This document shows, one piece after another, positions 18,639 through 29,102 of a DNA stretch of 32,895 nucleotides. Source of the DNA: Burkholderiaceae bacterium. Its GTDB lineage: Bacteria; Pseudomonadota; Gammaproteobacteria; Burkholderiales; Burkholderiaceae. Position 1 is the first letter of the stretch. Every line of letters begins with the position of its first letter. The notes beneath the pieces were generated by a model that was not told where the DNA came from, searched no databases, and saw only the letters and a program-made list of their open reading frames with translations. The position numbers and the translations under genes are program-made. Location: positions 1 through 32,895 of the forward strand of contig CANFOL010000026.1 of the NCBI GenBank assembly GCA_947448695.1, written 5' to 3'.

Positions 18639-20180
18639 TTAGAAAGAAGCAGAACGTTTAAAGTCTTCGATAGCTGCCTTAAGTGCAACTTCGTCATCCT
18701 TGGATAACTCTTTAGTGTCTTCAATACGTCCAATTAACTCCGCGTACTTTGACTTAAGGTGATCCATCATTCCTTTTTCAAAAGGTAGGATATCTTTAAC
18801 CTCAACGTTATCTAAGAAGCCATTATTAGCTGCATATAAAGAAGCGGCTAATTGCCAAACTTGTTGAGGGTTGTATTGTGATTGCTTTAACAATTCTGTG
18901 ACTCGACGTCCACGATCCAACTGTTTACGAGTTGCATCATCTAAGTCAGAGGCGAATTGTGAAAACGCTGCAAGTTCACGATACTGTGCAAGATCGGTAC
19001 GGATACCGCCTGAAAGCTTTTTAATTACTTTGGTCTGAGCAGCACCACCAACCCTTGAAACTGAAATACCCGCATTGATCGCTGGACGAACGCCTGAGTT
19101 AAACAAGTCAGTTTCTAAAAAGATCTGTCCATCAGTAATAGAAATAACGTTCGTTGGAACGAATGCAGAGACGTCACCCGCTTGCGTTTCAATGATTGGA
19201 AGGGCTGTTAATGAGCCTGTTTTGCCTTTAACTTCACCATTCGTAAATTTCTCAACATATTCATCGTTGACGCGAGCAGCGCGCTCTAATAATCTGGAGT
19301 GCAAATAAAATACATCTCCAGGATACGCTTCACGACCTGGAGGTCTACGTAACAAGAGTGATACCTGACGATATGCAATCGCTTGTTTAGTTAAATCATC
19401 ATAAACAATTAATGCATCTTCACCACGGTCTCTAAAGTACTCACCCATAGTGCAACCAGCATATGCTGATAAATATTGCATCGCTGCAGAATCAGATGCT
19501 GTCGCTGCTACGACAATCGTAAAAGCCAGTGCTCCATGCTCTTCTAGTTTACGAACAACGTTATTAATCGTTGAAGCTTTTTGACCGATAGCCACGTAAA
19601 CGCAATATACGCCTTTACCTTTTTGATTAATAATGGCATCGATAGCTACTGCCGTTTTACCAGTTTGTCTATCGCCAATAATTAACTCGCGCTGACCTCT
19701 TCCAATTGGAACCATTGCATCAATTGACTTAAGACCGGTTTGTAATGGTTGACTAACAGACTGACGCGCGATAACACCAGGCGCAACTTTTTCAATAATG
19801 TCGGTTTGTTTAGCATTGATTGGACCCTTACCATCAATAGGCTGACCAAGTGTATTTACAACTCTGCCCAAAAGCTCTGGTCCAACTGGAACTTCTAGAA
19901 TACGGCCAGTACACTTAACGGGGTCACCTTCTGAAATATGCTCATAAGCGCCTAAAATAACAGCGCCGACTGAATCACGCTCTAAGTTAAGCGCCAAACC
20001 AAATGTATTATTAGGAAACTCTAACATTTCACCTTGCATAACACCTGATAGTCCGTGCACACGGCATATACCGTCAGTCACAGAAATAACGGTACCTTGA
20101 TTTCGAACTTCAGCGTCCACGCCTACACTGCTAATTCGACTTTTGATCAGCTCACTGATCTCAGATGGGTTAAGTTGCAT
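18639..20180 (-). CDS. atpA: F1Fo ATP synthase alpha subunit
   Basis: AtpA (513 aa) is the non-catalytic nucleotide-binding subunit of F1. The P-loop is GDRQTGKTA (about 170), the arginine-finger region lies in the [10 protein letters not shown] segment, and [21 protein letters not shown] is the conserved Walker B region. The N-terminal [19 protein letters not shown] is the delta-contacting extension. The length equals that of the E. coli subunit. Its ATG follows TAGGAGTTATAAATG, with a good ribosome binding site. Confidence 0.97.
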   Translation of the reverse strand: MQLNPSEISELIKSRISSVGVDAEVRNQGTVISVTDGICRVHGLSGVMQGEMLEFPNNTFGLALNLERDSVGAVILGAYEHISEGDPVKCTGRILEVPVGPELLGRVVNTLGQPIDGKGPINAKQTDIIEKVAPGVIARQSVSQPLQTGLKSIDAMVPIGRGQRELIIGDRQTGKTAVAIDAIINQKGKGVYCVYVAIGQKASTINNVVRKLEEHGALAFTIVVAATASDSAAMQYLSAYAGCTMGEYFRDRGEDALIVYDDLTKQAIAYRQVSLLLRRPPGREAYPGDVFYLHSRLLERAARVNDEYVEKFTNGEVKGKTGSLTALPIIETQAGDVSAFVPTNVISITDGQIFLETDLFNSGVRPAINAGISVSRVGGAAQTKVIKKLSGGIRTDLAQYRELAAFSQFASDLDDATRKQLDRGRRVTELLKQSQYNPQQVWQLAASLYAANNGFLDNVEVKDILPFEKGMMDHLKSKYAELIGRIEDTKELSKDDEVALKAAIEDFKRSASF

Positions 20181-20228
20181 TTATAACTCCTAGGGTCTTT
20201 TAATTTCGTTGTACTACTTATATTTTGC

Positions 20229-20765
20229 TCATGAAAGTAAAGCGGCTTGCATCGCCTCTAATCTTGACTTTACTGATGTGTCCAATACTTCATCACCAAC
20301 CTGAACCCTCACTCCTCCAATTAACTCAGGGTCGATTGAAACAGTTGGTTTTAAATTTTTATTACCAAAACGCTTTGAAATTGCGGCAACCAAGCTTTTA
20401 ACTTCGTCTTCACCCATGGGGAAAGCACTCGTTATTTGAACTTCGGCTGATCCTTCTCTCACATTTTTAATTTCATCAAACTGCTTTGAAATTTCTGGTA
20501 AAGCACCAATGCGGTGATTTAAAGTCAGCAACGAAATAAATTTTTTCATTGCTGGTGAAGCCTCACCAGAAATTCCCGCCATTAACAATTCAGCTAGTTT
20601 CTCTTGTGAAACATTAGGATTTGATGAAAGAGTTGCTACTTCTACGTTGCTCGCAAGATGCGCTAAAGAGCCTAATTGCTCAGACCACTTTGCCATTTCT
20701 TCAGGTGTTGCGGTTCCTGCTAAAGCTTCTGCGTAAGGGCGAGCTATAGTTGCTAAATCAGCCAT
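20229..20765 (-). CDS. atpH: F1Fo ATP synthase delta subunit
   Basis: AtpH (178 aa) links the peripheral stalk b subunits to the top of F1. Recognisable are the N-terminal ATIARPYAEALA, the middle FISLLTLNHRIGALPEI and the C-terminal SIDPELIGGVRVQVGDEVLDTSVKSRLEAM, which are the conserved OSCP/delta blocks. It starts 1 bp after the atpF stop, indicating translational coupling. Confidence 0.96.
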   Translation of the reverse strand: MADLATIARPYAEALAGTATPEEMAKWSEQLGSLAHLASNVEVATLSSNPNVSQEKLAELLMAGISGEASPAMKKFISLLTLNHRIGALPEISKQFDEIKNVREGSAEVQITSAFPMGEDEVKSLVAAISKRFGNKNLKPTVSIDPELIGGVRVQVGDEVLDTSVKSRLEAMQAALLS

Positions 20766-20766
20766 T

Positions 20767-21237
20767 TTACAACTCAGCTTTCAATTGGTCTAACAGCGAA
20801 GCATGCGCTGCTGGATTAATCTCTTTACGCAAAATCTGTTCAGCACCCTTGACTGCTAGAGATGCAACTTGAGCGCGTAACTCATCACGAGCACGGATAA
20901 TCTGCTGATCAGCATCTGCTTTTGCTTGGGCAATAATACGTGTCGCTTCAGCTTGTGCATTTTGCTTGATTTCTTCTGCACTGAGTTGAGCACGCTTTTC
21001 GGCTTCAGCAATGCGTTGTGCTCCTTCATTTCTTGCATCAGCCAAGGCTTGATCAGCACGCTTAGTGGCAAACTCTAAATCAGTTTTACCTTTTTCAGCA
21101 GCTGCTAATCCATCTGCAATTTTAGTTGCTCTTTCATCTAAGGCCTTTACCAGCGGTGGCCAAACAAACTTAGCTACCACCCACCAGAGGATGAAAAACA
21201 CAACCATTTGCGCGAATAGGGTCGCGTTCAGATTCAC
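20767..21237 (-). CDS. atpF: F1Fo ATP synthase b subunit
   Basis: AtpF (156 aa) forms the dimeric peripheral stalk. One N-terminal membrane helix ([22 protein letters not shown]) is followed by a long charged, Ala/Glu/Lys/Gln-rich helix from about residue 30 to the end, predicted as a coiled coil. The length equals E. coli b (156). The WPPL motif after the membrane helix is typical. Only one b-type gene is present, as usual for non-photosynthetic proteobacteria. It lies 64 bp after atpE. Confidence 0.96.
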   Translation of the reverse strand: MNLNATLFAQMVVFFILWWVVAKFVWPPLVKALDERATKIADGLAAAEKGKTDLEFATKRADQALADARNEGAQRIAEAEKRAQLSAEEIKQNAQAEATRIIAQAKADADQQIIRARDELRAQVASLAVKGAEQILRKEINPAAHASLLDQLKAEL

Positions 21238-21301
21238 GGCTTTTCCTTTCGGTTCAGTTTGACAAAACTACTGAATTCAGTAGCTATCATTTTTAAAACT
21301 A

Positions 21302-21583
<282 letters not shown>

Positions 21584-21614
21584 CTAGTTAAATAAAAAAA
21601 TAAAAATAAAAAAA

Positions 21615-22478
<864 letters not shown>

Positions 22479-22503
22479 CTATATTTTCCAGTACCCTTAA
22501 TAA

Positions 22504-22977
22504 CTAATTATTCTTTATAAAACCAATCAACCAATACGATTGCAAAGTCATTACGAACATTCCTAAAAATGATACCCAGTTTAAATTAGGAAACAATCTA
22601 ACAACTAAAATTATTATAGTTAACGTAAATGTTATTTTTATTATTTCAGCAAACATCCACGCACTTATAAACTTTTTTGCATCTAAACTTTTTTTTACAG
22701 CTTGAATTCGTATTATAAACATACCGCTAGGGATTACCCCTAAAGCACCTCCTAGTATCACTGACAATATTAGGTGTTTTTCATTAAAAATCAAACTATA
22801 AATTACCGCCACCATTGTAAACGAAAATGTTAAAAAACATTGAAATTTCACAATTTGCCAAGGGCTAGTGACTGTTGGAACGAGTTGATTTTTTATAAAT
22901 ATTGCCTGCGCCTCTTCACGGGTTAGCCTTTTATATTTAGGCTCTAAGCTTTCTTCTTCAAAATTATCCTGCGCCAT
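22504..22977 (-). CDS. atpI: ATP synthase accessory protein AtpI
   Basis: AtpI (157 aa) is a small membrane protein that helps assemble the c ring. A hydrophilic, acidic N-terminus of about 45 residues (SLEPKYKRLTREEAQAIF) leads into four hydrophobic segments; GGALGVIPSGMFIIR is the conserved block between the second and third. The ATG at 22977 is chosen, with TGGA just upstream; an in-frame GTG at 22986 is possible. It starts about 10 bp after parB and leads the atp genes, so at least part of atp transcription may come through parAB. Confidence 0.85.
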   Translation of the reverse strand: MAQDNFEEESLEPKYKRLTREEAQAIFIKNQLVPTVTSPWQIVKFQCFLTFSFTMVAVIYSLIFNEKHLILSVILGGALGVIPSGMFIIRIQAVKKSLDAKKFISAWMFAEIIKITFTLTIIILVVRLFPNLNWVSFLGMFVMTLQSYWLIGFIKNN

Positions 22978-22987
22978 TAATTCCACT

Positions 22988-23878
22988 CTACAAATTTGTT
23001 AAGCCAAGCTTTTGTAATAAATTATGTAGCTCATCCGTGTGTGAAAATTTAATTTTAATTTCTCCACCCTTGGTTCGAGTCTTAATTTCTACCAACAAAC
23101 CGATTGAGTCGGACATTTGATTTTCAATTCGTTTTAAATCAGGATCATGCTTTATTTTTGTTTTAAGTTTTCCATTTTTTTCTGTATCGTTTTTTTTGCT
23201 TGAGTTCAAAATTCCATTGGCTAGTCTTTCAGTTTCTCTAACAGAAAGCCCTTGAGCAGCAACCCTTTGCGCAAGCCCAATTTGCATTGCTAGAGATATC
23301 GGAAGTAATGCGCGTGCATGCCCCATATCAATTTCACCGGAAGCTAGAAGAGCCTGAACAGACTTACTTAATTGAGTCAATCGCAAAAGATTAGTTACAG
23401 CACTTCTGGATTTACCGACTACCCGCGCTGCCTGTTCATGCGTAAAACCAAAGTCTGAAATTAACCTAGCCAATCCTTCAGCTTCTTCTAAAGGGTTTAA
23501 ATCTTCTCGTTGCATGTTTTCAATCAATGCCATGGCAGCGGCTGCCTGATCATCTACATTTTTTATCAAGACAGGAACCGATTCAAGCCCAGCCATTCCA
23601 GCGGCTCTAAATCGTCTTTCACCTGCGATGATTTCATATCGGTTAGACCCAATTGAACGTACTAAGAGTGGCTGCATTACTCCCTGGGTCCGAATACTTT
23701 GTGCTAACTCTTCTAGCTCAATTTCCTTCATCTGCATTCGTGGCTGATATTTGCCTCGCTGAAGCTGTGAAAGTTTTAACTCCTTAGTAGTGCTTTCTTT
23801 GGGGTCCTGACCGCTTAAATTAATTGACTCACCAAGCAGAACTTCAAGCCCTCTGCCAAGGCCCTTTTTTTTCATCAT
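22988..23878 (-). CDS. parB: chromosome-partitioning protein ParB (CTPase, parS-binding)
   Basis: ParB (about 296 aa) binds parS, clamps and slides on DNA with CTP, and loads SMC. The N-terminal MKKKGLGRGLEVLLGE is the ParA-interacting signature. LSQLQRGKYQPRM and the CTP-binding GERRFRAAG define the N-domain. The helix-turn-helix is FTHEQAARVVGKSRSAVTNLL, and a short dimerisation domain follows a Lys-rich linker. Starts GTG-ATG-ATG overlap the parA stop; I use 23878. Two perfect parS sites in this window at 25837 and 27300 are its expected targets. Confidence 0.96.
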   Translation of the reverse strand: MMKKKGLGRGLEVLLGESINLSGQDPKESTTKELKLSQLQRGKYQPRMQMKEIELEELAQSIRTQGVMQPLLVRSIGSNRYEIIAGERRFRAAGMAGLESVPVLIKNVDDQAAAAMALIENMQREDLNPLEEAEGLARLISDFGFTHEQAARVVGKSRSAVTNLLRLTQLSKSVQALLASGEIDMGHARALLPISLAMQIGLAQRVAAQGLSVRETERLANGILNSSKKNDTEKNGKLKTKIKHDPDLKRIENQMSDSIGLLVEIKTRTKGGEIKIKFSHTDELHNLLQKLGLTNL

Positions 23879-23880
23879 CA

Positions 23881-24651
23881 CTAAATACTCTTTATTCTTT
23901 CTATCATTTCTAGTCCGAACTCCACATAAGCCTTAGCTCCACGAGAAGACTTATCATATACAACTCCTGGAATTCCATATGATGGCGCCTCGGCTAGCCT
24001 GACATTCCGAGGGATTATTGTTTTAAAAACCTTATCGCCAAAGTGTTGAATTAATTGCTCTGAAACCTGTTGCTGCAAGACAGTTCTGGGATCGAACATG
24101 ACCCTTAACAAGCCAATAACTTTTAAATCTGGGTTTAAATTTGCATGTACTTGCTTAATGCTATTTACTAAATCTGATAAGCCCTCCAAAGCGAAATACT
24201 CACATTGCATTGGGACAATTACGCCATTTGCTGCGCACAAACCATTTAAAGTCAGCAAAGAGAGTGCTGGCGGACAATCAATGAGTATAAAGTCATAATC
24301 ATCCGCAACTTTTTGTAGAGCATCTCTTAATATTGATTCACGATTTTTAAAATCGACCAACTCAATCTCGGCACCTGCTAAATTGCGATTAGCCGGAATA
24401 ACATCATAACCCCCTGATTTTGAAGGGTATTTTGATTTTTCGATACTGCTGTGTCCAATTAGTACTTGATACACCGAATGATCTAATTGATGTTTATCTA
24501 CCCCAGAGCCCATCGTGGCATTTCCCTGTGGATCCAAATCGACCAATAATACTCTTTGCTTTAAAGCGGCCAAACCAGCCGCCAAATTTATCGCCGTTGT
24601 TGTTTTTCCTACTCCACCTTTTTGATTTGCAATACAAAAAATCTTCGCCAT
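23881..24651 (-). CDS. parA: chromosome-partitioning ATPase ParA (Soj)
   Basis: ParA (256 aa) is a deviant Walker A ATPase that moves ParB-parS complexes over the nucleoid. The motif KGGVGKTTTAINLAAGLA (about 11-28) has the signature first Lys, DLDPQGNAT is motif A', and DFILIDCPPALSLLT is Walker B. The protein lacks an N-terminal DNA-binding domain, so it is the chromosomal (type Ib-like/Soj) form. AGGGG lies 6 nt before the ATG at 24651; the adjacent ATG at 24654 would be too close. It follows rsmG by 13 bp and overlaps the alternative parB starts. Confidence 0.96.
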   Translation of the reverse strand: MAKIFCIANQKGGVGKTTTAINLAAGLAALKQRVLLVDLDPQGNATMGSGVDKHQLDHSVYQVLIGHSSIEKSKYPSKSGGYDVIPANRNLAGAEIELVDFKNRESILRDALQKVADDYDFILIDCPPALSLLTLNGLCAANGVIVPMQCEYFALEGLSDLVNSIKQVHANLNPDLKVIGLLRVMFDPRTVLQQQVSEQLIQHFGDKVFKTIIPRNVRLAEAPSYGIPGVVYDKSSRGAKAYVEFGLEMIERIKSI

Positions 24652-24664
24652 CATAAACCCCTAT

Positions 24665-25354
24665 TTATTGGTTAGATTTTCTCATGGATTGTATGGATAA
24701 AATACATCTGTAAGCATCTAAAAATGGTATCTTTAATTCATCATTAAAAACAACCTGATGGCTTATCGGAAGGCCCTCTAACTCAACTGTTATTTTTTGT
24801 GACTTCATTGCAAAGATTAACCCACCCTCTTTTAACAAAGGGTCAGAATACTCAATAAAGTGTTTGAGCTCGGTAAATGCTCTGGATATTGTTGCATCCA
24901 TAGAGTGAGGTCTCTGTTGAGCAAAGTGCTCGATTCTTTGCTCAACAACATGAACATTAGTTAATTTCAGTCGACCCTTAATATGTTGCAAAAATGCGGT
25001 TTTTTTTCGTATTGCCTCCACCAAGAAAAACTCAAAGTTAGGCATAAATATTGCTAACAGCATGCTCGGGAATCCACCGCCAACACCTAAGTCCGCAATT
25101 TGTGCATGTTTAGGTAATAAACCCTTTTGAACGGTTTTTAAAATCGGATGAATTACTGCTAAGGAATCCATTACATGTGCACCCAAGTAATCTTGCTCAT
25201 CCGTAATTGCGCTAAGATTATGAATGGAATTCCACTTAAAAAACTCTGCACTAAACATCACCAATTGATTTAACTGGCTTGAGTCAAATGGGATTGCAAG
25301 TAATTCAAGCCCCTCCTGAACGCTGGACTCAAATTTTGTTAAATTAAAACTCAT
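24665..25354 (-). CDS. rsmG: 16S rRNA (guanine527-N7)-methyltransferase RsmG
   Basis: RsmG/GidB (229 aa) makes m7G527 in the 530 loop of 16S rRNA. Conserved parts are [13 protein letters not shown], the SAM loop [17 protein letters not shown], the acidic residue in [15 protein letters not shown] and [11 protein letters not shown]. The SAM loop reads GVGGGFP where most family members have GSGAGFP or similar. The start codon overlaps the mnmG stop (ATGA), so the pair is translationally coupled. The mnmG-rsmG-parA-parB order is the classical origin-proximal cluster. Confidence 0.95.
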   Translation of the reverse strand: MSFNLTKFESSVQEGLELLAIPFDSSQLNQLVMFSAEFFKWNSIHNLSAITDEQDYLGAHVMDSLAVIHPILKTVQKGLLPKHAQIADLGVGGGFPSMLLAIFMPNFEFFLVEAIRKKTAFLQHIKGRLKLTNVHVVEQRIEHFAQQRPHSMDATISRAFTELKHFIEYSDPLLKEGGLIFAMKSQKITVELEGLPISHQVVFNDELKIPFLDAYRCILSIQSMRKSNQ

Positions 25355-27273
25355 ACTTGAGCACTTTTTTTACCAGCGCCCTTTTTTAAATATATTAATA
25401 AAATTGAAATCGCTGCTGGCGTAACTCCAGATATTCTAGCCGCTTGACCCAAAGTTTCAGGTTTATTTGCAAGCAATTTCTGACGAACTTCATTAGACAA
25501 CCCACTTATATCTAAATAGTCTAATAATTTTGGCAGCTCCAAATGTTCATAATAAGAATGACGCTCAATCTCCAAAGTTTGTCTATCAATATATCCTTGA
25601 TATTTAATCCCTATTTCAACCTGTTCATTGATCTGGGTTTGTAAAGTTAGATCAAACTCCTCCACGGCACTTGCCCATCGCCCATTCAGCGCTGTAACTA
25701 AAGTTTTATAAGAAACTTGGGGCCTTTTTAAAAGCTCTGCCAAACTATACTCATGAGTCAAAGGCTGGCCAAAAATAAAAGTTCCCTCTTCGGCTGATAG
25801 GTTTTTAGGTGAGGCCCAGGTGCCCATTAATCGCGATGTTTCACGTGAAACAGCCTCTTGTTTTTTACAATAAAAGCTCCATCGCGTATCATCAACTAAG
25901 CCCATTGAACGCCCAAGCTCTGTCAAGCGAGCGTCGGCATTATCCTCTCGAAGACTTAAGCGGTATTCAGCACGACTTGTAAACATTCTATAAGGCTCTT
26001 GAACGCCCTTTGTCGTTAAATCATCGACCAACACGCCTAAATATGCCTCACTTCTCAATGGGCGCCAAGCCTCTTTATCTTTTATCCTTAATCCTGCATT
26101 TATGCCCGCTAATAATCCCTGGGCTGCAGCCTCTTCATATCCAGTAGTTCCATTAATTTGGCCCGCAAAAAATAACCCTTCAATTTGTTTTGACTCCAAG
26201 CTTTGAGTCAAAGATCGAGGGTCATAATAATCATATTCAATTGCATAACCTGGCCTTAAAATGTGAGCATTTTCTAAACCAGGGATACTATGAACTAAAT
26301 TCAATTGAACATCAAAAGGCAAACTAGTAGAGATTCCATTCGGGTAAAACTCATTTGTAGAAAGACCCTCTGGCTCTAAAAAAATTTGATGGCTAGACTT
26401 AGAGGCAAAACGATGGATTTTATCCTCAATAGAGGGACAATATCTTGGCCCAACCCCTTCAATAACTCCCGTATACATAGGTGACCGGTCTAAACCACCT
26501 CGAATAATTTCGTGGGTATTCTCATTTGTATAGGTAATCCAACATGGGAGTTGCTTGGGGTGCTGCTCAGGTCTACCCAAAAAAGAAAAAACTGGCAGCG
26601 GGTCTAAGTCACCTGGCTGCACCATCATTTTAGAAAAATCGATTGTTCTACCATCAATTCTAGGTGGAGTACCTGTTTTAAGCCTTCCTTGAGGAAGGTC
26701 TAATTCCTTTAATCTTTCAGACAAACGAACTGCCGCAGGATCTCCAGCCCTTCCACCTGAATGGTTTTCCAGACCAACATGAATCTTTCCATTTAAAAAG
26801 GTTCCGGCCGTTAATACAACCGTTGGAGCATAAAAATGCAAACCCATCTGAGTAATTGCCCCAATCACTCGATTTCCACTAATGATTAAATCATCTACGG
26901 CAGATTGAAAAAGGGTTAGAAAGGGTTGGGACTCCAACAGACTTCGCATGGCAGACTTATATAAAGCCCGATCTGCCTGAGCCCTAGTTGCACGAACGGC
27001 AGGCCCCTTACTTGAGTTCAGAATTCTAAACTGTATTCCGGCATGATCGGTTATCTGCGCCATCGCACCACCCATTGCATCTATTTCCTTTACAAGGTGC
27101 CCTTTACCAATACCGCCAATTGATGGATTGCAACTCATGGTACCCAAAGTTTCAATATTATGAGTTAACAGTAGGGTTTCACAACCCATCCTAGAGCTTG
27201 CCAAGGCGGCCTCACACCCAGCATGGCCACCACCAATAACAATTACATCAAATTGTTTTTTAAAATCGATCAT
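25351..27273 (-). CDS. mnmG: tRNA uridine 5-carboxymethylaminomethyl modification enzyme MnmG
   Basis: MnmG/GidA (640 aa) works with MnmE to install cmnm5 at wobble uridine 34 of tRNAs. The FAD-binding loop is [19 protein letters not shown], followed by [20 protein letters not shown]. Other hallmarks are [11 protein letters not shown] and [11 protein letters not shown]. The C-terminal helical domain contains [17 protein letters not shown], the MnmE-contacting part. The ATG at 27273 is used; an adjacent TTG at 27276 is also in frame. A perfect parS site is read as codons VSRET at 25837-25852, and a second one lies 26 bp upstream of the start. Confidence 0.97.
   Translation of the reverse strand: MIDFKKQFDVIVIGGGHAGCEAALASSRMGCETLLLTHNIETLGTMSCNPSIGGIGKGHLVKEIDAMGGAMAQITDHAGIQFRILNSSKGPAVRATRAQADRALYKSAMRSLLESQPFLTLFQSAVDDLIISGNRVIGAITQMGLHFYAPTVVLTAGTFLNGKIHVGLENHSGGRAGDPAAVRLSERLKELDLPQGRLKTGTPPRIDGRTIDFSKMMVQPGDLDPLPVFSFLGRPEQHPKQLPCWITYTNENTHEIIRGGLDRSPMYTGVIEGVGPRYCPSIEDKIHRFASKSSHQIFLEPEGLSTNEFYPNGISTSLPFDVQLNLVHSIPGLENAHILRPGYAIEYDYYDPRSLTQSLESKQIEGLFFAGQINGTTGYEEAAAQGLLAGINAGLRIKDKEAWRPLRSEAYLGVLVDDLTTKGVQEPYRMFTSRAEYRLSLREDNADARLTELGRSMGLVDDTRWSFYCKKQEAVSRETSRLMGTWASPKNLSAEEGTFIFGQPLTHEYSLAELLKRPQVSYKTLVTALNGRWASAVEEFDLTLQTQINEQVEIGIKYQGYIDRQTLEIERHSYYEHLELPKLLDYLDISGLSNEVRQKLLANKPETLGQAARISGVTPAAISILLIYLKKGAGKKSAQV
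25837..25852. other. parS: parS site inside mnmG
   Basis: A perfect 16-bp palindrome TGTTTCACGTGAAACA, identical to the bacterial chromosomal parS consensus. It lies within mnmG coding sequence, about 2 kb upstream of the parB gene, and encodes part of VSRET. Expected ParB nucleation site. Confidence 0.95.
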
Positions 27274-27299
27274 CAAAGAAAAAGTAGTTATGTTGATTG

Positions 27300-27315
27300 T
27301 GTTTCACGTGAAACA
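27300..27315. other. parS: parS site in the mnmG upstream region
   Basis: A second perfect TGTTTCACGTGAAACA, in the 53-bp gap between the TSUP permease gene and mnmG, centred about 34 bp before the mnmG ATG. It lies where the mnmG promoter is expected, so bound ParB could affect mnmG-rsmG-parAB transcription. Confidence 0.95.
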
Positions 27316-27326
27316 CCAAAGCTCTA

Positions 27327-28124
27327 TTATCTTATGAAATCGATAATATGATAAGAGTCATTTGCTGTTTTTAAGACCAAGGCTAGAACTATCCAAATAA
27401 AAAACACTCTCACCATTTTACTGCCATGCTTTAGAGCAAAGGCGCTACCAATAATGCCTCCCAAAATATTAAAGCTCATCATCCAAATAGCAATGCCCCA
27501 ATGAATATGCCCCGTAGGTATGAGTAACGCAAGCGCTGCAAAATTACTCAAACAATTAAGGATTTTCGTAGCTGCCGCACCATGTAAAAAGTCAAAGCCC
27601 AAAAACCTGACAAATAAAAACATGAAAAAAGCGCCTGTTCCAGGCCCAAAAAAACCATCATAGAAACCGACGCACAAAGCCCCTACCGAAGCAAAACAAA
27701 TACTTCGTAAGCTTTGTGTTTGAACTTGATGCGTTAAACCAAAGTTTTTATTTTTTAAAGTAAAGACCAACAATAACAATAAGACAAACGGCAAGAGCTT
27801 ACGAATGTAATCCGGCGATATTTGCGTCAATGTCCAGGCGCCCAGAAAAGAACCAACAAATGAAAACAAAGACGCATAAAGCATTAGCTTTTTGGGCAAG
27901 CTTACTTTTTTAATATATTGAGTTGCAGCAACAAAAGTACCGCCTATAGCAGAAAGCTTATTAATACCAAACAGGGTTGCTGGAACCTCTTTAGGATAAA
28001 CCGAAAATAATGCGGGGATTTGCAATAGTCCACCTCCCCCCACAATAGCATCGACAAATCCAGCAAGAAAAGCTGCGAGCGCTAATACAACTACGCCATA
28101 ACTTATAATTTCGTTTAAAATCAA
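27327..28124 (-). CDS. TSUP-family (TauE/SafE, YfcA-like) membrane permease
   Basis: A 265-aa membrane protein with about eight hydrophobic segments. The N-terminal repeat signature AGFVDAIVGGGGLLQIPAL and its second-half counterpart GFYDGFFGPGTGAFFMF identify the TSUP family, whose known members move sulfite, sulfoacetate, taurine-related or other small organic anions. The start is taken as TTG at 28124, directly after the livM stop, because no ATG occurs near the N-terminal signature and the protein already has full family length. It is the last gene of the liv unit. The substrate cannot be predicted. Confidence 0.85.
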   Translation of the reverse strand: MILNEIISYGVVVLALAAFLAGFVDAIVGGGGLLQIPALFSVYPKEVPATLFGINKLSAIGGTFVAATQYIKKVSLPKKLMLYASLFSFVGSFLGAWTLTQISPDYIRKLLPFVLLLLLVFTLKNKNFGLTHQVQTQSLRSICFASVGALCVGFYDGFFGPGTGAFFMFLFVRFLGFDFLHGAAATKILNCLSNFAALALLIPTGHIHWGIAIWMMSFNILGGIIGSAFALKHGSKMVRVFFIWIVLALVLKTANDSYHIIDFIR

Positions 28125-29102
28125 TTAGTTAGTTCTATTTTTGAATAGGTCTAAAAACTCACCTACGATGCCTTTGCGAAAGGCCATAACACAAATAACA
28201 AAGATCAATCCAGTAACAATCGTTACTGACTCCCCTAAGGTTCTAAACCATTCAATATTAGTTAAAGCAAATATCCAATTGCCAATCTCACCAACCTTAT
28301 GCTCTAAAACGGTTATAACAAAAGCACCGATGATTGGCCCAATCAATGTCCCAACACCACCGACCAAGGTCATTAAAATAACCAACCCAGACATTGACCA
28401 GTGTGAGTCTGAAAGGGTTTCAAATCCCATCATTAAGGCCTGTAGACTTCCGGCGAGTCCTGCAAGGGTTCCCGACAAAATAAATGCCAGTAGTTTAAAT
28501 CGATCCACCTCATATCCCAAAGAAATTGCTCTTGGCTCATTTTCTTTGATGGCAAATAAAATTTTTCCAAAAGGCGAAGTGGTAACTCTCGCAATTAAAA
28601 AAATAGAGGCCAAGAAAAAAATTAAAACGACGTAATACATATTGATGTCATTTTGCAGATCCAAAACACCAAGAAATGTACCTCGTGGAATGCCCTGCAT
28701 GCCGTCCTCACCACCAGTAAACTTAGCCTGTAAGAACACGAAATATAACATTTGAGCCAAGGCCATCGTTATCATTGCAAAATAGATTCCCTGTCGACGT
28801 ATAGCAAGACTGCCCATGATGTAACCTAATAGAGCAGCAAATAAGGTACCACCTAACAGCCCTAGCTCTGGTGATAGGCCCATATCGCGAATGATATAAC
28901 CACAAATATATCCAGCGCCACCCAAAAATGCTGCATGACCAAAAGATAATAATCCCGTATATCCCAGTAACAAATTAAATGCCGCCGCAAACAAAGCAAA
29001 GCAAATTATTTTCATCAAAAATATTGGGTAAAAAAACCAAGGGGCCAATAAACCAAATAAGATGATGACAATATAAAAGATAGTGCTTTGATTTTTACTC
29101 AT
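28125..29102 (-). CDS. livM: branched-chain amino acid/amide ABC transporter permease LivM
   Basis: A 325-aa inner-membrane permease of the LivM type with 8-10 membrane segments. The hallmark AAAFNLLLGYTGLLSFGHAAFLGGAGYICGYI lies near the N-terminus (about residues 38-70). The cytoplasmic coupling loop includes ARVTTSPFGKILFAIKENEPRAISLGY, and GGVGTLIGPIIGA is the conserved C-terminal block. Its ATG overlaps the livH stop by one base (TAATG). Pairs with LivH to form the membrane channel of the transporter. Confidence 0.94.
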   Translation of the reverse strand: MSKNQSTIFYIVIILFGLLAPWFFYPIFLMKIICFALFAAAFNLLLGYTGLLSFGHAAFLGGAGYICGYIIRDMGLSPELGLLGGTLFAALLGYIMGSLAIRRQGIYFAMITMALAQMLYFVFLQAKFTGGEDGMQGIPRGTFLGVLDLQNDINMYYVVLIFFLASIFLIARVTTSPFGKILFAIKENEPRAISLGYEVDRFKLLAFILSGTLAGLAGSLQALMMGFETLSDSHWSMSGLVILMTLVGGVGTLIGPIIGAFVITVLEHKVGEIGNWIFALTNIEWFRTLGESVTIVTGLIFVICVMAFRKGIVGEFLDLFKNRTN

